Source of the DNA: Enterobacteriaceae bacterium RIT714
GTDB taxonomy: Bacteria > Pseudomonadota > Gammaproteobacteria > Enterobacterales > Enterobacteriaceae
Direction: 5' to 3'
Length of the DNA: 64,000 bases
Assembly: GCA_009668015.1 (NCBI GenBank)
Contig: WJYB01000015.1
Coordinates: 21,916 to 85,915 of the forward strand
Of the stretch, positions 11,339 to 20,967 are shown piece after piece. Within the stretch, counting starts at the first letter, position 1. Each line of letters opens with the position of its first letter. A program made the position numbers and the translations under genes. Under the pieces are notes generated by a model, which was not told the DNA's origin, searched no databases, and worked only from the letters and a program-made list of their open reading frames with translations.

Positions 11339-11383
11339 TGAGAGAGAAACTTCAACGTTTAACGAAAAAACATTCAGGATGGC

Positions 11384-12253
11384 CTAGAAAAGATCGTTAA
11401 GCATCACGCCCACACCAACGCGGGTTTGATTGAAATTATAATCAATAAGCGATTCGCCGTAGCCGCTGTAAACCTGCGTGTAGATACGCACATGTTTCGT
11501 CATCGGATAGCTCAAGCCCAGCTCTGCACCGCCATAGCCGGTGTTCCAGTTGTATTGGCCCTTCGCACTCAGAACCGCGTCACCCAGCTGGTAGCCAATT
11601 TTAAGCTGATAGTAGCCCATGTATTTGGTGATATCCGGGTTATCGTCCGTATCGCCAATCACATACCACGGTTTGACTTCCACCAGCCAGTTACCGTTCT
11701 CCGCCATCAGACGGGTATAGAGACGGTTCCAGCTACGCGATGTCGGATCGGAACGACCATTGGAATCATGGTTGTAGCCAAATTCCACGTCGCGCAGCGT
11801 CCAGCCAGCAAATTCGTCGTCCGTGGCAAAGCCGAGGAACAATTGCGGCTCATAGTTGGTTTCACGGAACGGCGACGATTCACCGCTATTGGACAGCTGC
11901 CACCAGGATTTCTGGGTATAAGAACCGCCCAGAACCGAGTTCGGCCCCAAAATACCACGCCAGAAAGGGAACGCCAGACTGAGCTGGAACTTCACTTCAT
12001 CTTTGCGCGCATTATCGGACCAGTTATAGGAGCTGATCGCTTCTTTGTTAAGGTCGCTGGTTTGGGTGTAAATCACATAGTTAGTGTCGTACGGATAGAG
12101 CGTAAACGGATTATCATGCTCCAGAAGCATATTCGCGATAATACTGCCGCGAACGGCGGGCTTATCATGCACTTCTTTCAGCGTCGCTTCCTGCGCAAAT
12201 GCCGTGAGGGGCAGCGAAACCGCCGCCAGTAACCAACCCAGATACGTCCGCAT
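11384..12253 (-). CDS. pldA: Outer membrane phospholipase A PldA
   Basis: Calcium-dependent phospholipase A1/A2 of the outer membrane, a 12-stranded beta barrel active as a dimer, which removes misplaced phospholipids from the outer leaflet. 289 residues, as in E. coli. Signal peptide MRTYLGWLLAAVSLPLTAFA with cleavage before QEATL. The catalytic His and Ser are in FGYNHDSNGRSD and the Asn is in SRSWNRLYTR. Alternating aromatic strands run to the C-terminal RVGVGVMLNDLF, ending in Phe as expected for BamA-dependent insertion. Divergent from yigI. Confidence 0.97.
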   Translation of the reverse strand: MRTYLGWLLAAVSLPLTAFAQEATLKEVHDKPAVRGSIIANMLLEHDNPFTLYPYDTNYVIYTQTSDLNKEAISSYNWSDNARKDEVKFQLSLAFPFWRGILGPNSVLGGSYTQKSWWQLSNSGESSPFRETNYEPQLFLGFATDDEFAGWTLRDVEFGYNHDSNGRSDPTSRSWNRLYTRLMAENGNWLVEVKPWYVIGDTDDNPDITKYMGYYQLKIGYQLGDAVLSAKGQYNWNTGYGGAELGLSYPMTKHVRIYTQVYSGYGESLIDYNFNQTRVGVGVMLNDLF

Positions 12254-12414
12254 CGGTGGGGTTCTCCTGCGAAATTAAGATTATGTGAAGAGTTATGTGG
12301 GCCACATTCTACCTGTTTCTTCGCTAACTTCCCCTCTTCGTTTCTGAAAGTGGAAATCCTTATGCTTGAAGCATAAAATCAACATTTTGTTAACAACAAA
12401 GGATGCGACTTTTC

Positions 12415-12882
12415 ATGTCAGCCACGCTTACCGCTGAAGAAGCCCTGAAACTGGTGGGAGAAATTTTTGTTTACCACATGCCATTTAACCGCGCGCTGGG
12501 GCTGGAGCTGGAACGTTACGAAAAAGGGTTCGCCCAGCTGGGTTTCAACAATCAGCCAATGATGGTGGGAAACTGGGCGCAAAGCATTTTACACGGCGGG
12601 GTGATCGCCTCAGCGCTGGACGTCGCGGCAGGTCTGGTCTGCGTGGGCAGCACGCTGGCGCGTCACGACACCATCAACGAAGATGAATTACGACAGCGTC
12701 TTTCGCGGATGGGGACCATTGATTTACGCGTGGACTATTTACGTCCGGGACGAGGTAATCGCTTTACCGCCACCAGCAGTCTGCTGCGCGCAGGCAATAA
12801 GGTGGCTGTCGCCCGCGTCGAATTGCATAACGAAGAGCAGGTTTATATCGCCAGCGCAACTGCCACTTATATGGTGGGTTGA
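12415..12882 (+). CDS. yigI: Hotdog-fold acyl-CoA thioesterase YigI
   Basis: PaaI/4HBT-type hotdog thioesterase of 155 residues; E. coli YigI has been described as a medium/long-chain acyl-CoA thioesterase. The core motif is [14 protein letters not shown] (about 60-73). Start set at the second ATG ([13 protein letters not shown]): an AAAGGA lies 11 bases before it, while the first in-frame ATG at 12403 overlaps that same AAAGGA. Divergent from pldA and 51 bases upstream of rarD. Confidence 0.88.
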   Translation: MSATLTAEEALKLVGEIFVYHMPFNRALGLELERYEKGFAQLGFNNQPMMVGNWAQSILHGGVIASALDVAAGLVCVGSTLARHDTINEDELRQRLSRMGTIDLRVDYLRPGRGNRFTATSSLLRAGNKVAVARVELHNEEQVYIASATATYMVG

Positions 12883-12933
12883 GACGCTAAAATCGGGTAA
12901 AATTAATTCACTTTCTTGTAACGGATTTTCCCG

Positions 12934-13830
12934 ATGGATGCTAAACAGACGCGGCAGGGCGTTTTACTCGCCCTTGCCGCTTATTTTATTTGGGGTATCG
13001 CGCCCGCGTACTTCAAGCTGATCTACTACGTCCCAGCCGACGAAATTCTCACCCACCGCGTAATCTGGTCTTTTTTCTTTATGGTGGCGCTGATGAGCAT
13101 CAGCCGTCAGTGGTCGGGCGTGAAAACACTACTGCAAACTCCGAAGAAGATTTTCCTGCTGGCGCTGTCGGCGGTGCTGATTGGCGGCAACTGGCTGCTG
13201 TTCATCTGGGCGGTCAATAACCATCACATGCTGGAAGCCAGTCTTGGCTACTTTATTAACCCGCTGGTAAATATTGTGCTGGGGATGCTGTTCCTCGGCG
13301 AACGTTTCCGTCGTATGCAATGGGTCGCCGTTTTACTGGCCTTCTGCGGCGTATTGGTACAGCTGTGGACGTTTGGTTCGCTGCCGATCATCGCGTTGGG
13401 GCTGGCGTTTAGCTTTGCGTTTTATGGTCTGGTGCGTAAAAAAATTGCCGTGGAAGCGCAGACCGGAATGCTGTTCGAAACACTGTGGTTACTGCCGCTG
13501 GCGGCCATTTATCTGTTTGGCATTGCCGACAGCAGCACCAGCCATATGGGAAGTAATCCGTGGTCGCTGAATCTGATGCTGATGGCCGCAGGCGTCGTGA
13601 CCACCATTCCGCTGCTGTGCTTTACCGGCGCGGCAACGCGTTTACGCCTCTCCACGCTCGGGTTCTTCCAGTACATCGGTCCAACGCTGATGTTCCTGCT
13701 GGCCGTGGTCTTTTACGGCGAAGTCCCTGGCGCCGATAAGATGGTGACCTTTGCGTTTATCTGGGTCGCACTGGCTGTTTTTGTTGCGGATGCGATTTAT
13801 ACGCAACGCAGAGTGAAAAGAGGGCGGTAA
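12934..13830 (+). CDS. rarD: EamA-family transporter RarD
   Basis: Inner-membrane permease of the drug/metabolite transporter superfamily, 298 residues with about ten hydrophobic segments. N-terminus MDAKQTRQGVLLALAAYFIW, followed by motif GIAPAYFKLIYYVPADEILT characteristic of RarD. E. coli RarD was named chloramphenicol-sensitive by prediction; its substrate is not established. Next downstream is convergent corA; the E. coli genes yigE, yigF and yigG that would lie in between are not present. Confidence 0.94.
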   Translation: MDAKQTRQGVLLALAAYFIWGIAPAYFKLIYYVPADEILTHRVIWSFFFMVALMSISRQWSGVKTLLQTPKKIFLLALSAVLIGGNWLLFIWAVNNHHMLEASLGYFINPLVNIVLGMLFLGERFRRMQWVAVLLAFCGVLVQLWTFGSLPIIALGLAFSFAFYGLVRKKIAVEAQTGMLFETLWLLPLAAIYLFGIADSSTSHMGSNPWSLNLMLMAAGVVTTIPLLCFTGAATRLRLSTLGFFQYIGPTLMFLLAVVFYGEVPGADKMVTFAFIWVALAVFVADAIYTQRRVKRGR

Positions 13831-13838
13831 TATTGCCC

Positions 13839-13865
13839 TGCCCCTCTCCCTAAGGGAGAGGGCAT
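13839..13865. repeat. CCCTCTCCC palindromic intergenic repeat, copy 1
   Basis: CCCTCTCCC-TAA-GGGAGAGGG (13842-13862), flanked by TGCC/GGCA, between the convergent ends of rarD and corA. This GC-rich dyad recurs in a longer, less perfect form at 21332-21370 and resembles dispersed palindromes of enterobacterial genomes. It may also act as a terminator stem, but no T run follows on either strand. Confidence 0.6.
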
Positions 13866-13899
13866 TCTGAACCCGAACGGGCTGATGTGAGCTGCGAAT

Positions 13900-14850
13900 T
13901 TACAGCCAGTTGCGACGTTTGAAATACAGATACGGCGCCAGCCCGGCAAGGATCATAAAGATAATCGCGCCAGGATAGCCAAAGCTCCAGCGCAGTTCCG
14001 GCATAAACTCGAAGTTCATCCCGTAGCTTGACGCCACCAGCGTTGGCGGCAGGAACACCACCGACACCACCGAGAAGATCTTGATGATGCGGTTCTGCTC
14101 GATGTTGATAAATCCCATTGCCGCCTGCATCAGGAAGTTCACTTTCTGGAACAGCGATTCGTTATGCGGCAGCAGGGATTCGATATCGCGCAGGATCTCA
14201 CGCGCTTGTTCAAGCTGACCGCCAGGCAGACGCGCTTTACGCACCAGGAAATTCAGCGCTCGCTGGGTATCCATCAGACACAAACGCACTTTCCAGCCGA
14301 TATCTTCCTGCTCCGCCAGCGTGGAGAGCGCTTCATCGTATTCATCGCCCTGATGGCCTTCCATGATGACGCGGCTCAGCTTTTCCAGATCGCTGTAGAT
14401 GTTTTCGATCTCATCCGCCAGCTGTTCGATTTTGGTTTCGAACAGATCAAGCAGCAGTTCATAGGCATTGCCATCAACCATCGCCTGGCTGCGGGCGCGC
14501 ATACGATAGAGACGAAACGCAGGCAGTTCGCGCTCGCGCAGCGTGAACAGGCGGCCATCACGAATGGTAAACGCGACGGTGGAGTTACCGGCGTGGTCTT
14601 CCGCATCTTCAAAAAAGAAAAAGGAGTGAATATGCAGGCCGTCTTCGTCTTCAAAGAAACGCGCGGATGCTTCGATATCTTCCAGTTCCGGGCGGGTCGC
14701 CAGGCTTTGTCCGAGCTCTGATTGTACGCGAAGGCGCTCATCGTCGTCCGGCTCGACCAGATCCACCCATACGGCATCAATGAGGGGCTGTGACTCTTCA
14801 GCTTCAAGCCGAATCAGTCGGTTATTTTCGAGTTGAAATGCGCTCAACAT
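13900..14850 (-). CDS. corA: Magnesium/cobalt/nickel transporter CorA
   Basis: Pentameric Mg2+ channel of the inner membrane. 316 residues, as in E. coli. Long soluble N-terminal domain, then two C-terminal helices (about 254-275 and 290-310) with the ion-selectivity motif YGMNFEF in the periplasmic loop, ending YFKRRNWL. The start is placed at [10 protein letters not shown] (14850), not 48 bases upstream, because this matches the family start and length and a GGGAG lies just ahead. The 355-base gap to uvrD holds a leader with a short corL-like ORF, which in Salmonella couples corA to Rho-dependent termination. Confidence 0.97.
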   Translation of the reverse strand: MLSAFQLENNRLIRLEAEESQPLIDAVWVDLVEPDDDERLRVQSELGQSLATRPELEDIEASARFFEDEDGLHIHSFFFFEDAEDHAGNSTVAFTIRDGRLFTLRERELPAFRLYRMRARSQAMVDGNAYELLLDLFETKIEQLADEIENIYSDLEKLSRVIMEGHQGDEYDEALSTLAEQEDIGWKVRLCLMDTQRALNFLVRKARLPGGQLEQAREILRDIESLLPHNESLFQKVNFLMQAAMGFINIEQNRIIKIFSVVSVVFLPPTLVASSYGMNFEFMPELRWSFGYPGAIIFMILAGLAPYLYFKRRNWL

Positions 14851-14999
14851 GACCGGGACTCCCAATGCAAAAAATATCGGACAGTTCGGTGGGCACACAG
14901 AAACAATATGGGTTTCAGACCATTAAACAGCCTGACTCAGCGCGACGGGAAAAACAGGTCGCTGACAACCACTAAGGCCATCAGCAAGAGGAGATAGCC

Positions 15000-15056
15000 T
15001 TAGGAGTTGTTCCTGGATGACAGGGAATTGAGCCAGTATCTACTGGGTGTGTCCAA
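15000..15056 (-). CDS. corL: Short leader peptide upstream of corA (corL-like)
   Basis: An 18-codon ORF starting with TTG and ending TAA, encoding (M)DTPSRYWLNSLSSRNNS. AGAGGA sits 8 bases before the TTG, a good Shine-Dalgarno. It lies about 150 bases upstream of corA on the same strand, the position of Salmonella corL (a short leader ORF whose translation controls Rho-dependent termination in the corA leader). E. coli ysgD may be the same gene; I recall the DTPSRYW motif but cannot verify it. Tentative: the start is non-ATG and the ORF is very small. Confidence 0.55.
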   Translation of the reverse strand: MDTPSRYWLNSLSSRNNS

Positions 15057-15205
15057 GGCGAATGTCCTCTTAGCGTAATCGTGCGCGCATGTTACGCCAG
15101 CAGTAACTGCGGCGTCAACACGCAACGGAACGCTGAAGAGCAATAAATAGCCTTCAGCTATTAAGGCTAGCAGATTATTACAAAATAATGATATTTTTCT
15201 GAATG

Positions 15206-17368
15206 TTACACCGTTTCCAGCTTCGCGTAGGCTGCGACCAGCCATTTGATCCCTTGCCCCTGGAACGCCACCTGCAGGCGGCTGTGCTCGCCGCTGCCTT
15301 CCAGATTCACAATGGTGCCTTCGCCAAATTTTGAATGACGGACGCGCTGGCCAAGCTTGTAGCCGGTATCGTTTTCCGAGATCGGCGTGCCCATTCGCTG
15401 ATGGCTCACCGGACGGCTGATACTGGCGCGCAAACGCACCTCTTCCACACACTCTTCCGGCAGTTCACCGATGAAACGCGACGGACGGTGATAAACCTCT
15501 TTGCCGTACAGACGGCGGGTCTCGGCGTAAGTCAGGGTCAGTTTTTGCATCGCACGCGTCACCCCGACGTAAGCCAGGCGACGTTCTTCTTCCAGACGAC
15601 CGCCCTCATCCAGCGACATCTGGCTTGGGAACATCCCCTCTTCCATGCCGACGATAAACACCTGCGGGAACTCCAGCCCTTTTGCGGAGTGCAGCGTCAT
15701 TAACTGCACCGCGTCCTGCCAGGTATCCGCCTGCCCTTCGCCTGCTTCCAGCGCGGCGTGCGACAAAAACGCCTGAAGCGGCATCAGATCTTCGTCTTCT
15801 TCGTTGTAGCTGAACTGGCGCGTTGCCGTCACCAGTTCCTCTAAGTTCTCAATACGCGTCTGGCCTTTCTCGCCCTTTTCCTGCTCATACATCATGCGCA
15901 GACCCGAATCTTTTACGACCCGGTCAGTCTGGACGTGCAGCGGCATATCGGCCGTTTCCTGCGCCAGCGCGTCAATCAGTTCAATAAAGCGTTGTAATGC
16001 GCTTGCCGCGCGGCCAGCCAGCGCTTTTTCCTGCAACAGCTCCCGGCAGGCCTGCCAGAGCGTTAGCTGACGTTCACGGGCCGCCTGACGTACTACGTCG
16101 AGCGTGCGATCGCCAATCCCGCGCGTAGGCGTATTCACCACGCGCTCAAACGCCGCATCGTCGTTACGATTCGCAATCAGGCGCAGATACGAGAGCGCAT
16201 CTTTGATCTCCTGACGCTCGAAGAAGCGCATACCGCCATAAATACGGTACGGCATACTCACCTGCAACAACGCCTCTTCCAGCACGCGCGACTGGGCGTT
16301 GCTGCGATAGAGAATGGCGCACTGTTCCAGCGCTCCGCCGTTGTCCTGCCAGGTTTTAATCCGGTTGACCACAAAGCGCGCTTCATCCAGTTCGTTGAAT
16401 GCGCAATAAATCGAAATCGGTTCGCCGTCGACGCCGTCGGTCCACAGTTTTTTGCCCAGACGCCCGTTGTTGTTTTCAATCAGGGCGTTGGCGGCGCTCA
16501 GAATATTGCTGGTTGAGCGGTAGTTTTGTTCCAGACGAATGGTTTCTGCGCCGGGGAAATCGTTGAGGAAACGCTGGATGTTTTCCACCTGCGCCCCACG
16601 CCAGCCGTAGATGGACTGGTCGTCATCGCCGACGATCATGACCTTGCCGGTATCGCCCGCTAACAGACGGATCCACGCGTACTGAATGTTGTTGGTATCC
16701 TGGAATTCGTCCACCAGGATGTTGGTGAAGCGTTCACGATAGTGCTGAAGAATATGCGGTTTATTGAGCCACAGCTCATGGGCGCGCAGCAGCAGCTCGG
16801 CGAAATCCACCAGCCCGGCGCGGTCACACGCTTCCTGATAGGCCTGATAAACCTTCTGCCACGTTTGCTCGACCGGGTTACCGAAGCTCTGAATATGATG
16901 CGGGCGCAGCCCTTCGTCTTTCTGGCCGTTGATGTACCACATCGCCTGACGCGGCGGCCACTGCTTCTCGTCAAGATTCATCGCCTTGATGAGACGCTTC
17001 AGCAGACGAAGCTGGTCTTCACTGTCGAGGATCTGGAAATCCTGCGGCAGGTTCGCGTCCATATGGTGCGCGCGCAGCAGGCGATGAGCCAGTCCGTGGA
17101 AAGTCCCCACCCACATGCCGCCCTGGCTGGTTCCCATCAGCTGCGCGATACGATGGCGCATCTCCGCTGCCGCTTTGTTGGTAAACGTCACGGCCATAAT
17201 GGAATACGGCGAGCAGTTTTCCACGCTTTGCAGCCACGCAATACGATGCACCAGAACACGTGTCTTACCACTGCCCGCCCCTGCCAGCACCAGCATATTG
17301 GTACGCGTCGCGGCAACCGCGTCACGCTGTTTGTCATTAAGGCTGTCGAGCAGGTAAGAAACGTCCAT
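15206..17368 (-). CDS. uvrD: DNA helicase II UvrD
   Basis: Superfamily 1A 3'-5' helicase for nucleotide excision and mismatch repair. 720 residues from MDVSYLLDSLNDKQRD, the E. coli length; two in-frame codons (MP) lie upstream and are not needed. Walker A GAGSGKT (30-36), VTFTNKAA (motif Ia), VDEFQDTNNIQY (motif II), [13 protein letters not shown] (motif III), QNYRST (IV), LMTLHSAKGLEF (V) and VGVTRAMQKL (VI). The C-terminal segment FGEGTIVNLEGSGEHSRLQV is the Tudor-like RNA polymerase-contacting part. A promoter with a LexA box lies directly upstream. Confidence 0.98.
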   Translation of the reverse strand: MDVSYLLDSLNDKQRDAVAATRTNMLVLAGAGSGKTRVLVHRIAWLQSVENCSPYSIMAVTFTNKAAAEMRHRIAQLMGTSQGGMWVGTFHGLAHRLLRAHHMDANLPQDFQILDSEDQLRLLKRLIKAMNLDEKQWPPRQAMWYINGQKDEGLRPHHIQSFGNPVEQTWQKVYQAYQEACDRAGLVDFAELLLRAHELWLNKPHILQHYRERFTNILVDEFQDTNNIQYAWIRLLAGDTGKVMIVGDDDQSIYGWRGAQVENIQRFLNDFPGAETIRLEQNYRSTSNILSAANALIENNNGRLGKKLWTDGVDGEPISIYCAFNELDEARFVVNRIKTWQDNGGALEQCAILYRSNAQSRVLEEALLQVSMPYRIYGGMRFFERQEIKDALSYLRLIANRNDDAAFERVVNTPTRGIGDRTLDVVRQAARERQLTLWQACRELLQEKALAGRAASALQRFIELIDALAQETADMPLHVQTDRVVKDSGLRMMYEQEKGEKGQTRIENLEELVTATRQFSYNEEDEDLMPLQAFLSHAALEAGEGQADTWQDAVQLMTLHSAKGLEFPQVFIVGMEEGMFPSQMSLDEGGRLEEERRLAYVGVTRAMQKLTLTYAETRRLYGKEVYHRPSRFIGELPEECVEEVRLRASISRPVSHQRMGTPISENDTGYKLGQRVRHSKFGEGTIVNLEGSGEHSRLQVAFQGQGIKWLVAAYAKLETV

Positions 17369-17416
17369 TGGCACCGCCAGAAGTCATCTGCCCGGTCGCC
17401 GTTTCGCTTCCGGACA

Positions 17417-17473
17417 TACTGTTAATTTATACAATACTGCTGGTGATTATATCAGCGTGGTGAGGGATGCCAA
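17417..17473 (-). promoter_or_regulatory. uvrD promoter with LexA (SOS) box
   Basis: Minus strand: -35 TTGGCA (17473-17468), 16-base spacer, -10 TATAAT (17451-17446), both close to consensus. Directly downstream lies a 20-base LexA-type operator at 17436-17417, with TATTG and CAGTA ends, matching 16 of 20 positions of the TACTGTATATATATACAGTA-type consensus. This explains SOS induction of uvrD. The -35 sits inside the yigB 3' end. Confidence 0.8.
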
Positions 17474-18163
17474 CCGCGAAATTTCTACGTGCGGCAACAG
17501 GCGACTGTCAGGGGTCTGCATCAGGTCGGCATTTTCCGGTTTGATCCAACAGGCCTGCATCCCACAGCGTATCGCACCGGCGACATCAGTGGTCAGGTCA
17601 TCGCCCACATGCAGGATTTCGCCCAGCGGCAGAGCCAGTTTTTCTGCCGCCAGATGGTACATATCGTTGAACGGTTTCGAGCGCCCGTGCGGACCAGCAC
17701 GCAATACAAACTCAAAATAATCGCCAAGGCCGAACAGCTCAGGCTGGGCGTTACCGTTAGTGATCGCCACCAGCGGCCATTTTTTGGCGAGCATAGCCAG
17801 GGTGTCGTGAGTCTCCTGCGGAACATCAATGCGGCTACGCCATTTGGCAAAGTGGGCCATCGAGGCTTCAGCGCCAAGCGCCGCGTCTTGCGCACTCAGC
17901 CCGGCATGCAGCATCGTCTGTTCAACGGCGCGGCGACGCCATTCCGTCACATCATGATAGATTTCTGGCTCCGTCTCGCGTAACGCCTGACGCATGCGTT
18001 GAAAATCACGGTTTTGGAGCGTTTTTAAAGACGGATGATAGTTTTGCACAAACGCCAGCGCTTCCTGTTCGGTGCGCAGAATCACCTGACGGTTGTCGTA
18101 AAGGGTGTCATCGAGATCGAAAGTCAGGGCAGATATCTGACCCAGTGGGCGGTAAAAACGCAT
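17447..18163 (-). CDS. yigB: HAD phosphatase YigB (riboflavin pathway phosphatase)
   Basis: Haloacid dehalogenase hydrolase of 238 residues. E. coli YigB dephosphorylates 5-amino-6-(5-phospho-D-ribitylamino)uracil in riboflavin synthesis and also FMN. Motif I is [12 protein letters not shown] with the catalytic Asp at 16 and 18, motif II is ITNGN, and motif IV is [13 protein letters not shown]. The start overlaps the xerC stop by one base (TAATG), so translation is probably coupled. Last gene of the lptM-dapF-yigA-xerC-yigB run. Confidence 0.94.
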   Translation of the reverse strand: MRFYRPLGQISALTFDLDDTLYDNRQVILRTEQEALAFVQNYHPSLKTLQNRDFQRMRQALRETEPEIYHDVTEWRRRAVEQTMLHAGLSAQDAALGAEASMAHFAKWRSRIDVPQETHDTLAMLAKKWPLVAITNGNAQPELFGLGDYFEFVLRAGPHGRSKPFNDMYHLAAEKLALPLGEILHVGDDLTTDVAGAIRCGMQACWIKPENADLMQTPDSRLLPHVEISRLASLTTLI

Positions 18164-19065
18164 TATTTCCCCCGTTTTGCGCGTGGATGGGCCGAGTCGT
18201 ACACCGAGGCAAGGTGTTGAAAATCAAGATGGGTATAGATTTGGGTGGTCGACAGATTCGCGTGGCCCAGCAATTCTTGCACGCCGCGCAGATCGCCGCT
18301 GGACTCCAGCATATGCGTCGCAAAAGAGTGGCGAAGTTTATGCGGATGTACGTGGCTGTTCAGCCCCTGCTTGATACCCCATTCGGCAAAACGCTTTTGC
18401 ACGTTGCGCGCGGAAATGCGTTTCCCCAGTTTTGAGAGAAACAGCGCATTTTCTTCTGTACCAAACAGGCCGCGCAGATCCAGCCAGTGCTCAATCCACG
18501 CCACCGCATTGCGGCCAATCGGCAAACGGCGCTCTTTGCTGCCCTTGCCCATCACCCACACTTCGCCGGTATCCAGATCGAGATGTTTAAGATCTAATCC
18601 CACCAGTTCCGAAAGACGTAATCCCGCGCCATACATTACCTCCAGCATCGCGCGATCGCGCACCGCCAGCGGATCGTTAAGATCGATATCCAGCAGACGA
18701 TTCACGTCATCAACGTCGATATTTTTCGGCAGATGGCGCGGCGCTTTTGGGGTGGCGATGCCTTTTGCCGGATTGGCTTTTAGCTCGCCCTGGCTCACCA
18801 GCCAGTCAAAGAAACTGCGCAGGGCAGAAAGCCGTAACGCGAGACTCGCCGGGCCTAAACCTTTGCGTCGGCTGCGCACCACAAATCCGCGCACGATCGC
18901 AGCGTCACATTGTTGCCAGCTTTTCAGACCGATCTCGTCGGCGATCTGCATGATGGCATCAAGCTGACGCTGATAATTCAGCAGCGTGATCGGGCTAAGC
19001 TGGCGTTCAACGCCAAGATAACGCAGAAAACGCGCGACAAGGGGATTAAGCAGTGACTCCGTCAT
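18163..19065 (-). CDS. xerC: Site-specific tyrosine recombinase XerC
   Basis: With XerD resolves chromosome dimers at dif. 300 residues (E. coli 298). N-terminal core-binding domain ([15 protein letters not shown]), then the catalytic domain with the first Arg in [13 protein letters not shown], Lys in [23 protein letters not shown], the His/Trp region [12 protein letters not shown] and the Tyr nucleophile in IYTHLDF. It overlaps yigA by the ATGA junction and yigB by TAATG. Confidence 0.97.
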   Translation of the reverse strand: MTESLLNPLVARFLRYLGVERQLSPITLLNYQRQLDAIMQIADEIGLKSWQQCDAAIVRGFVVRSRRKGLGPASLALRLSALRSFFDWLVSQGELKANPAKGIATPKAPRHLPKNIDVDDVNRLLDIDLNDPLAVRDRAMLEVMYGAGLRLSELVGLDLKHLDLDTGEVWVMGKGSKERRLPIGRNAVAWIEHWLDLRGLFGTEENALFLSKLGKRISARNVQKRFAEWGIKQGLNSHVHPHKLRHSFATHMLESSGDLRGVQELLGHANLSTTQIYTHLDFQHLASVYDSAHPRAKRGK

Positions 19066-19769
19066 ATGCGTTCAATCCAGCGCTCCAGCAGCTCAGGCAG
19101 CATCAGGGCTATTTCCTGTAGCAGGTGCGTGCCCTGTCCTTGCTCATAGTGGTGTGCGTCGCGGCTGGTGAATAACATCACGCCCAGATCGCCCTCACGC
19201 CCCATCAACGACATTGCCACTGAGCCAATCGCTTTGGCTTCAGGCAACACCACCAGCAGCTCAGGACCGTTCAATGGCCCAAGATAGTGATGCTCATGGC
19301 CAAGGCGCTGAATGCGCAGCGGTTCGAACGCCTGACGGCTTAACGCCAGATGGGTAAAACCGGACGGTGCACCAATACGCCAGCGATCGGGGAACAGACG
19401 AATGGTCGCCCCTGCCAGCCCGAGCTCACGCGCCCAGCGGTGAAAACGGCTGAGAAATTCTTCCAGGCTGTGCGCCGACGCAAGCCGCGCCTGCAAATGC
19501 AGCAGTCGGTAAAACAGGCTTTCGTTATTGCTGGCCTGTTCCATCAGCAGCGTCATGTTTTCTTCAAGCTGATCGATGTGTTTGCGCGAACGCGCCATGT
19601 GCCATTCGACCAGCGATACCGTCTCGCGGACCGGATGCGGGACGCGCATCTGTTCGACAACGCGTGCATTGCGGATAAAAAACTCAGGATTGCGCAGCAG
19701 ATAATCAACAACAGCCCGGTCGTCCAGTTCCGTCATTGTTTCCTGCAGTTCTTCCCCTGGTTGTTTCAT
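19062..19769 (-). CDS. yigA: DUF484 family protein YigA
   Basis: 235 residues, same length as E. coli YigA; member of the DUF484 family, whose fold is GAF-like. Function not established. Visible: an N-terminal helical part ([20 protein letters not shown]), a probable coiled coil about 55-90 ([20 protein letters not shown]) and a GAF-like C-terminal half from about 115. Its start overlaps the dapF stop (ATGA) and its stop overlaps the xerC start (ATGA), so it is translated in a tightly coupled dapF-yigA-xerC-yigB operon. Confidence 0.93.
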   Translation of the reverse strand: MKQPGEELQETMTELDDRAVVDYLLRNPEFFIRNARVVEQMRVPHPVRETVSLVEWHMARSRKHIDQLEENMTLLMEQASNNESLFYRLLHLQARLASAHSLEEFLSRFHRWARELGLAGATIRLFPDRWRIGAPSGFTHLALSRQAFEPLRIQRLGHEHHYLGPLNGPELLVVLPEAKAIGSVAMSLMGREGDLGVMLFTSRDAHHYEQGQGTHLLQEIALMLPELLERWIERI

Positions 19770-20590
19770 AAATGGATAAACCCGTCGTATACATGTGCCG
19801 CCGGGCCAGTCATAAACAGCGGATGACCCGGACCTTTCCAGGCGATATCAAGACGACCGCCTGGCAATTCCACGCGAACCTCTTCGGCCAGTAAACCTTG
19901 TGAGATGCCGACGGCGACCGCAGCACACGCACCGCTGCCGCAGGCTCGCGTTTCGCCCGCACCGCGCTCATAGACGCGCAGGCGGATATGTTCACGTTTG
20001 ACTACCTGCATAAAACCAATATTGGCGCGCTCAGGGAAGCGGTCATGGCTTTCCATCACCGGCCCAAGCGTTTCGACCGCAGCGGTATCAACATCATCAA
20101 CCTGAATCACACAATGGGGATTGCCCATCGAGACCACGCCACACAATACTGTCTGCTCGGACGCCCGCATGATATAGGTCTTTTCCGCTTTGATGGCCCG
20201 AAAGGGGACCGCTGATGGCTCGAAGTTGGGCTCCCCCATATTCACGCGCACCAGCTCATCGTCGGTCACACTTAAGACCATACGACCATTCGCCGTGCTG
20301 ACGCGAATATCGCGCTTGTTGGTCAGGCCTTTGAGGCGCACAAAACGAGCGAAACAGCGCGCGCCGTTGCCGCACTGCGAGACTTCACTTCCGTCAGCGT
20401 TGAAGATGCGATAGTGAAAATCGAGATCGGGATCGTACGGCGGCTCAACGACCAGCAGCTGATCAAAACCGACACCCAGATGACGATCCGCCAGACGGCG
20501 AATCAGCTCCGGGGAAAAAAAGACATTCTGCGTTACCGCGTCGACGACCATAAAATCGTTGCCAAGGCCATGCATCTTAGAGAACTGCAT
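19766..20590 (-). CDS. dapF: Diaminopimelate epimerase DapF
   Basis: Converts LL- to meso-diaminopimelate for lysine and peptidoglycan. 274 residues, as in E. coli, from [16 protein letters not shown]. Catalytic cysteines are in SQCGNGARC (Cys73) and [10 protein letters not shown] (about Cys217). Two ATG codons are adjacent (20593 and 20590); GGAG lies 6 bases before the second and only 3 before the first, so the second is preferred. Confidence 0.97.
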   Translation of the reverse strand: MQFSKMHGLGNDFMVVDAVTQNVFFSPELIRRLADRHLGVGFDQLLVVEPPYDPDLDFHYRIFNADGSEVSQCGNGARCFARFVRLKGLTNKRDIRVSTANGRMVLSVTDDELVRVNMGEPNFEPSAVPFRAIKAEKTYIMRASEQTVLCGVVSMGNPHCVIQVDDVDTAAVETLGPVMESHDRFPERANIGFMQVVKREHIRLRVYERGAGETRACGSGACAAVAVGISQGLLAEEVRVELPGGRLDIAWKGPGHPLFMTGPAAHVYDGFIHL

Positions 20591-20625
20591 CATCTACTCC
20601 ATTGCGCGGGTACAGAACGTGATTA

Positions 20626-20829
20626 TCAGTAGTTCACCTGGCTTGGGCCACCGTTGTCGCCGCGATCGTTGCTATCCGGCGTCGATGACTCGATCTGACT
20701 TTGCACCGGTTTGGTCGGCGGTGGCGCTGACTTATCTGCCGGCGGGAAGTACAGCGGTCCCTTCAATCCACAGCCGGTCAGACTAAACAGAGTAACGAGA
20801 ACGGCAAGCGTTCGAAAAACGTTTTTCAT
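20626..20829 (-). CDS. lptM: LPS translocon maturation chaperone lipoprotein LptM (YifL)
   Basis: 67-residue lipoprotein. Signal peptide with lipobox LTGC (Cys20), then a short proline-rich tail (PPADKSAPPPTKP). E. coli LptM (formerly YifL) promotes oxidative maturation of the LptDE LPS translocon in the outer membrane. First gene of the run with dapF, which starts 35 bases downstream; divergent from cyaY (138 bases). Confidence 0.93.
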   Translation of the reverse strand: MKNVFRTLAVLVTLFSLTGCGLKGPLYFPPADKSAPPPTKPVQSQIESSTPDSNDRGDNGGPSQVNY

Positions 20830-20967
20830 TATGGGTTGCCCGTAAGTTCATGCTTTCTGCTTTCTATCATCGCAGGAGAAGACACAAAAGCAAGAGTTTG
20901 CCGCTTTCCTGCAACGGGAATTATTTAGCGTTATACTGCCGCCATCACGAAAAACAGGAACATAACC

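Noticed and set aside
15000..15452. 150-codon minus-strand frame running into the corA leader
   Set aside because: Its 5' part is an alternative frame of uvrD. Only its last 18 codons, with their own Shine-Dalgarno and TTG, are kept as the corL-like ORF.
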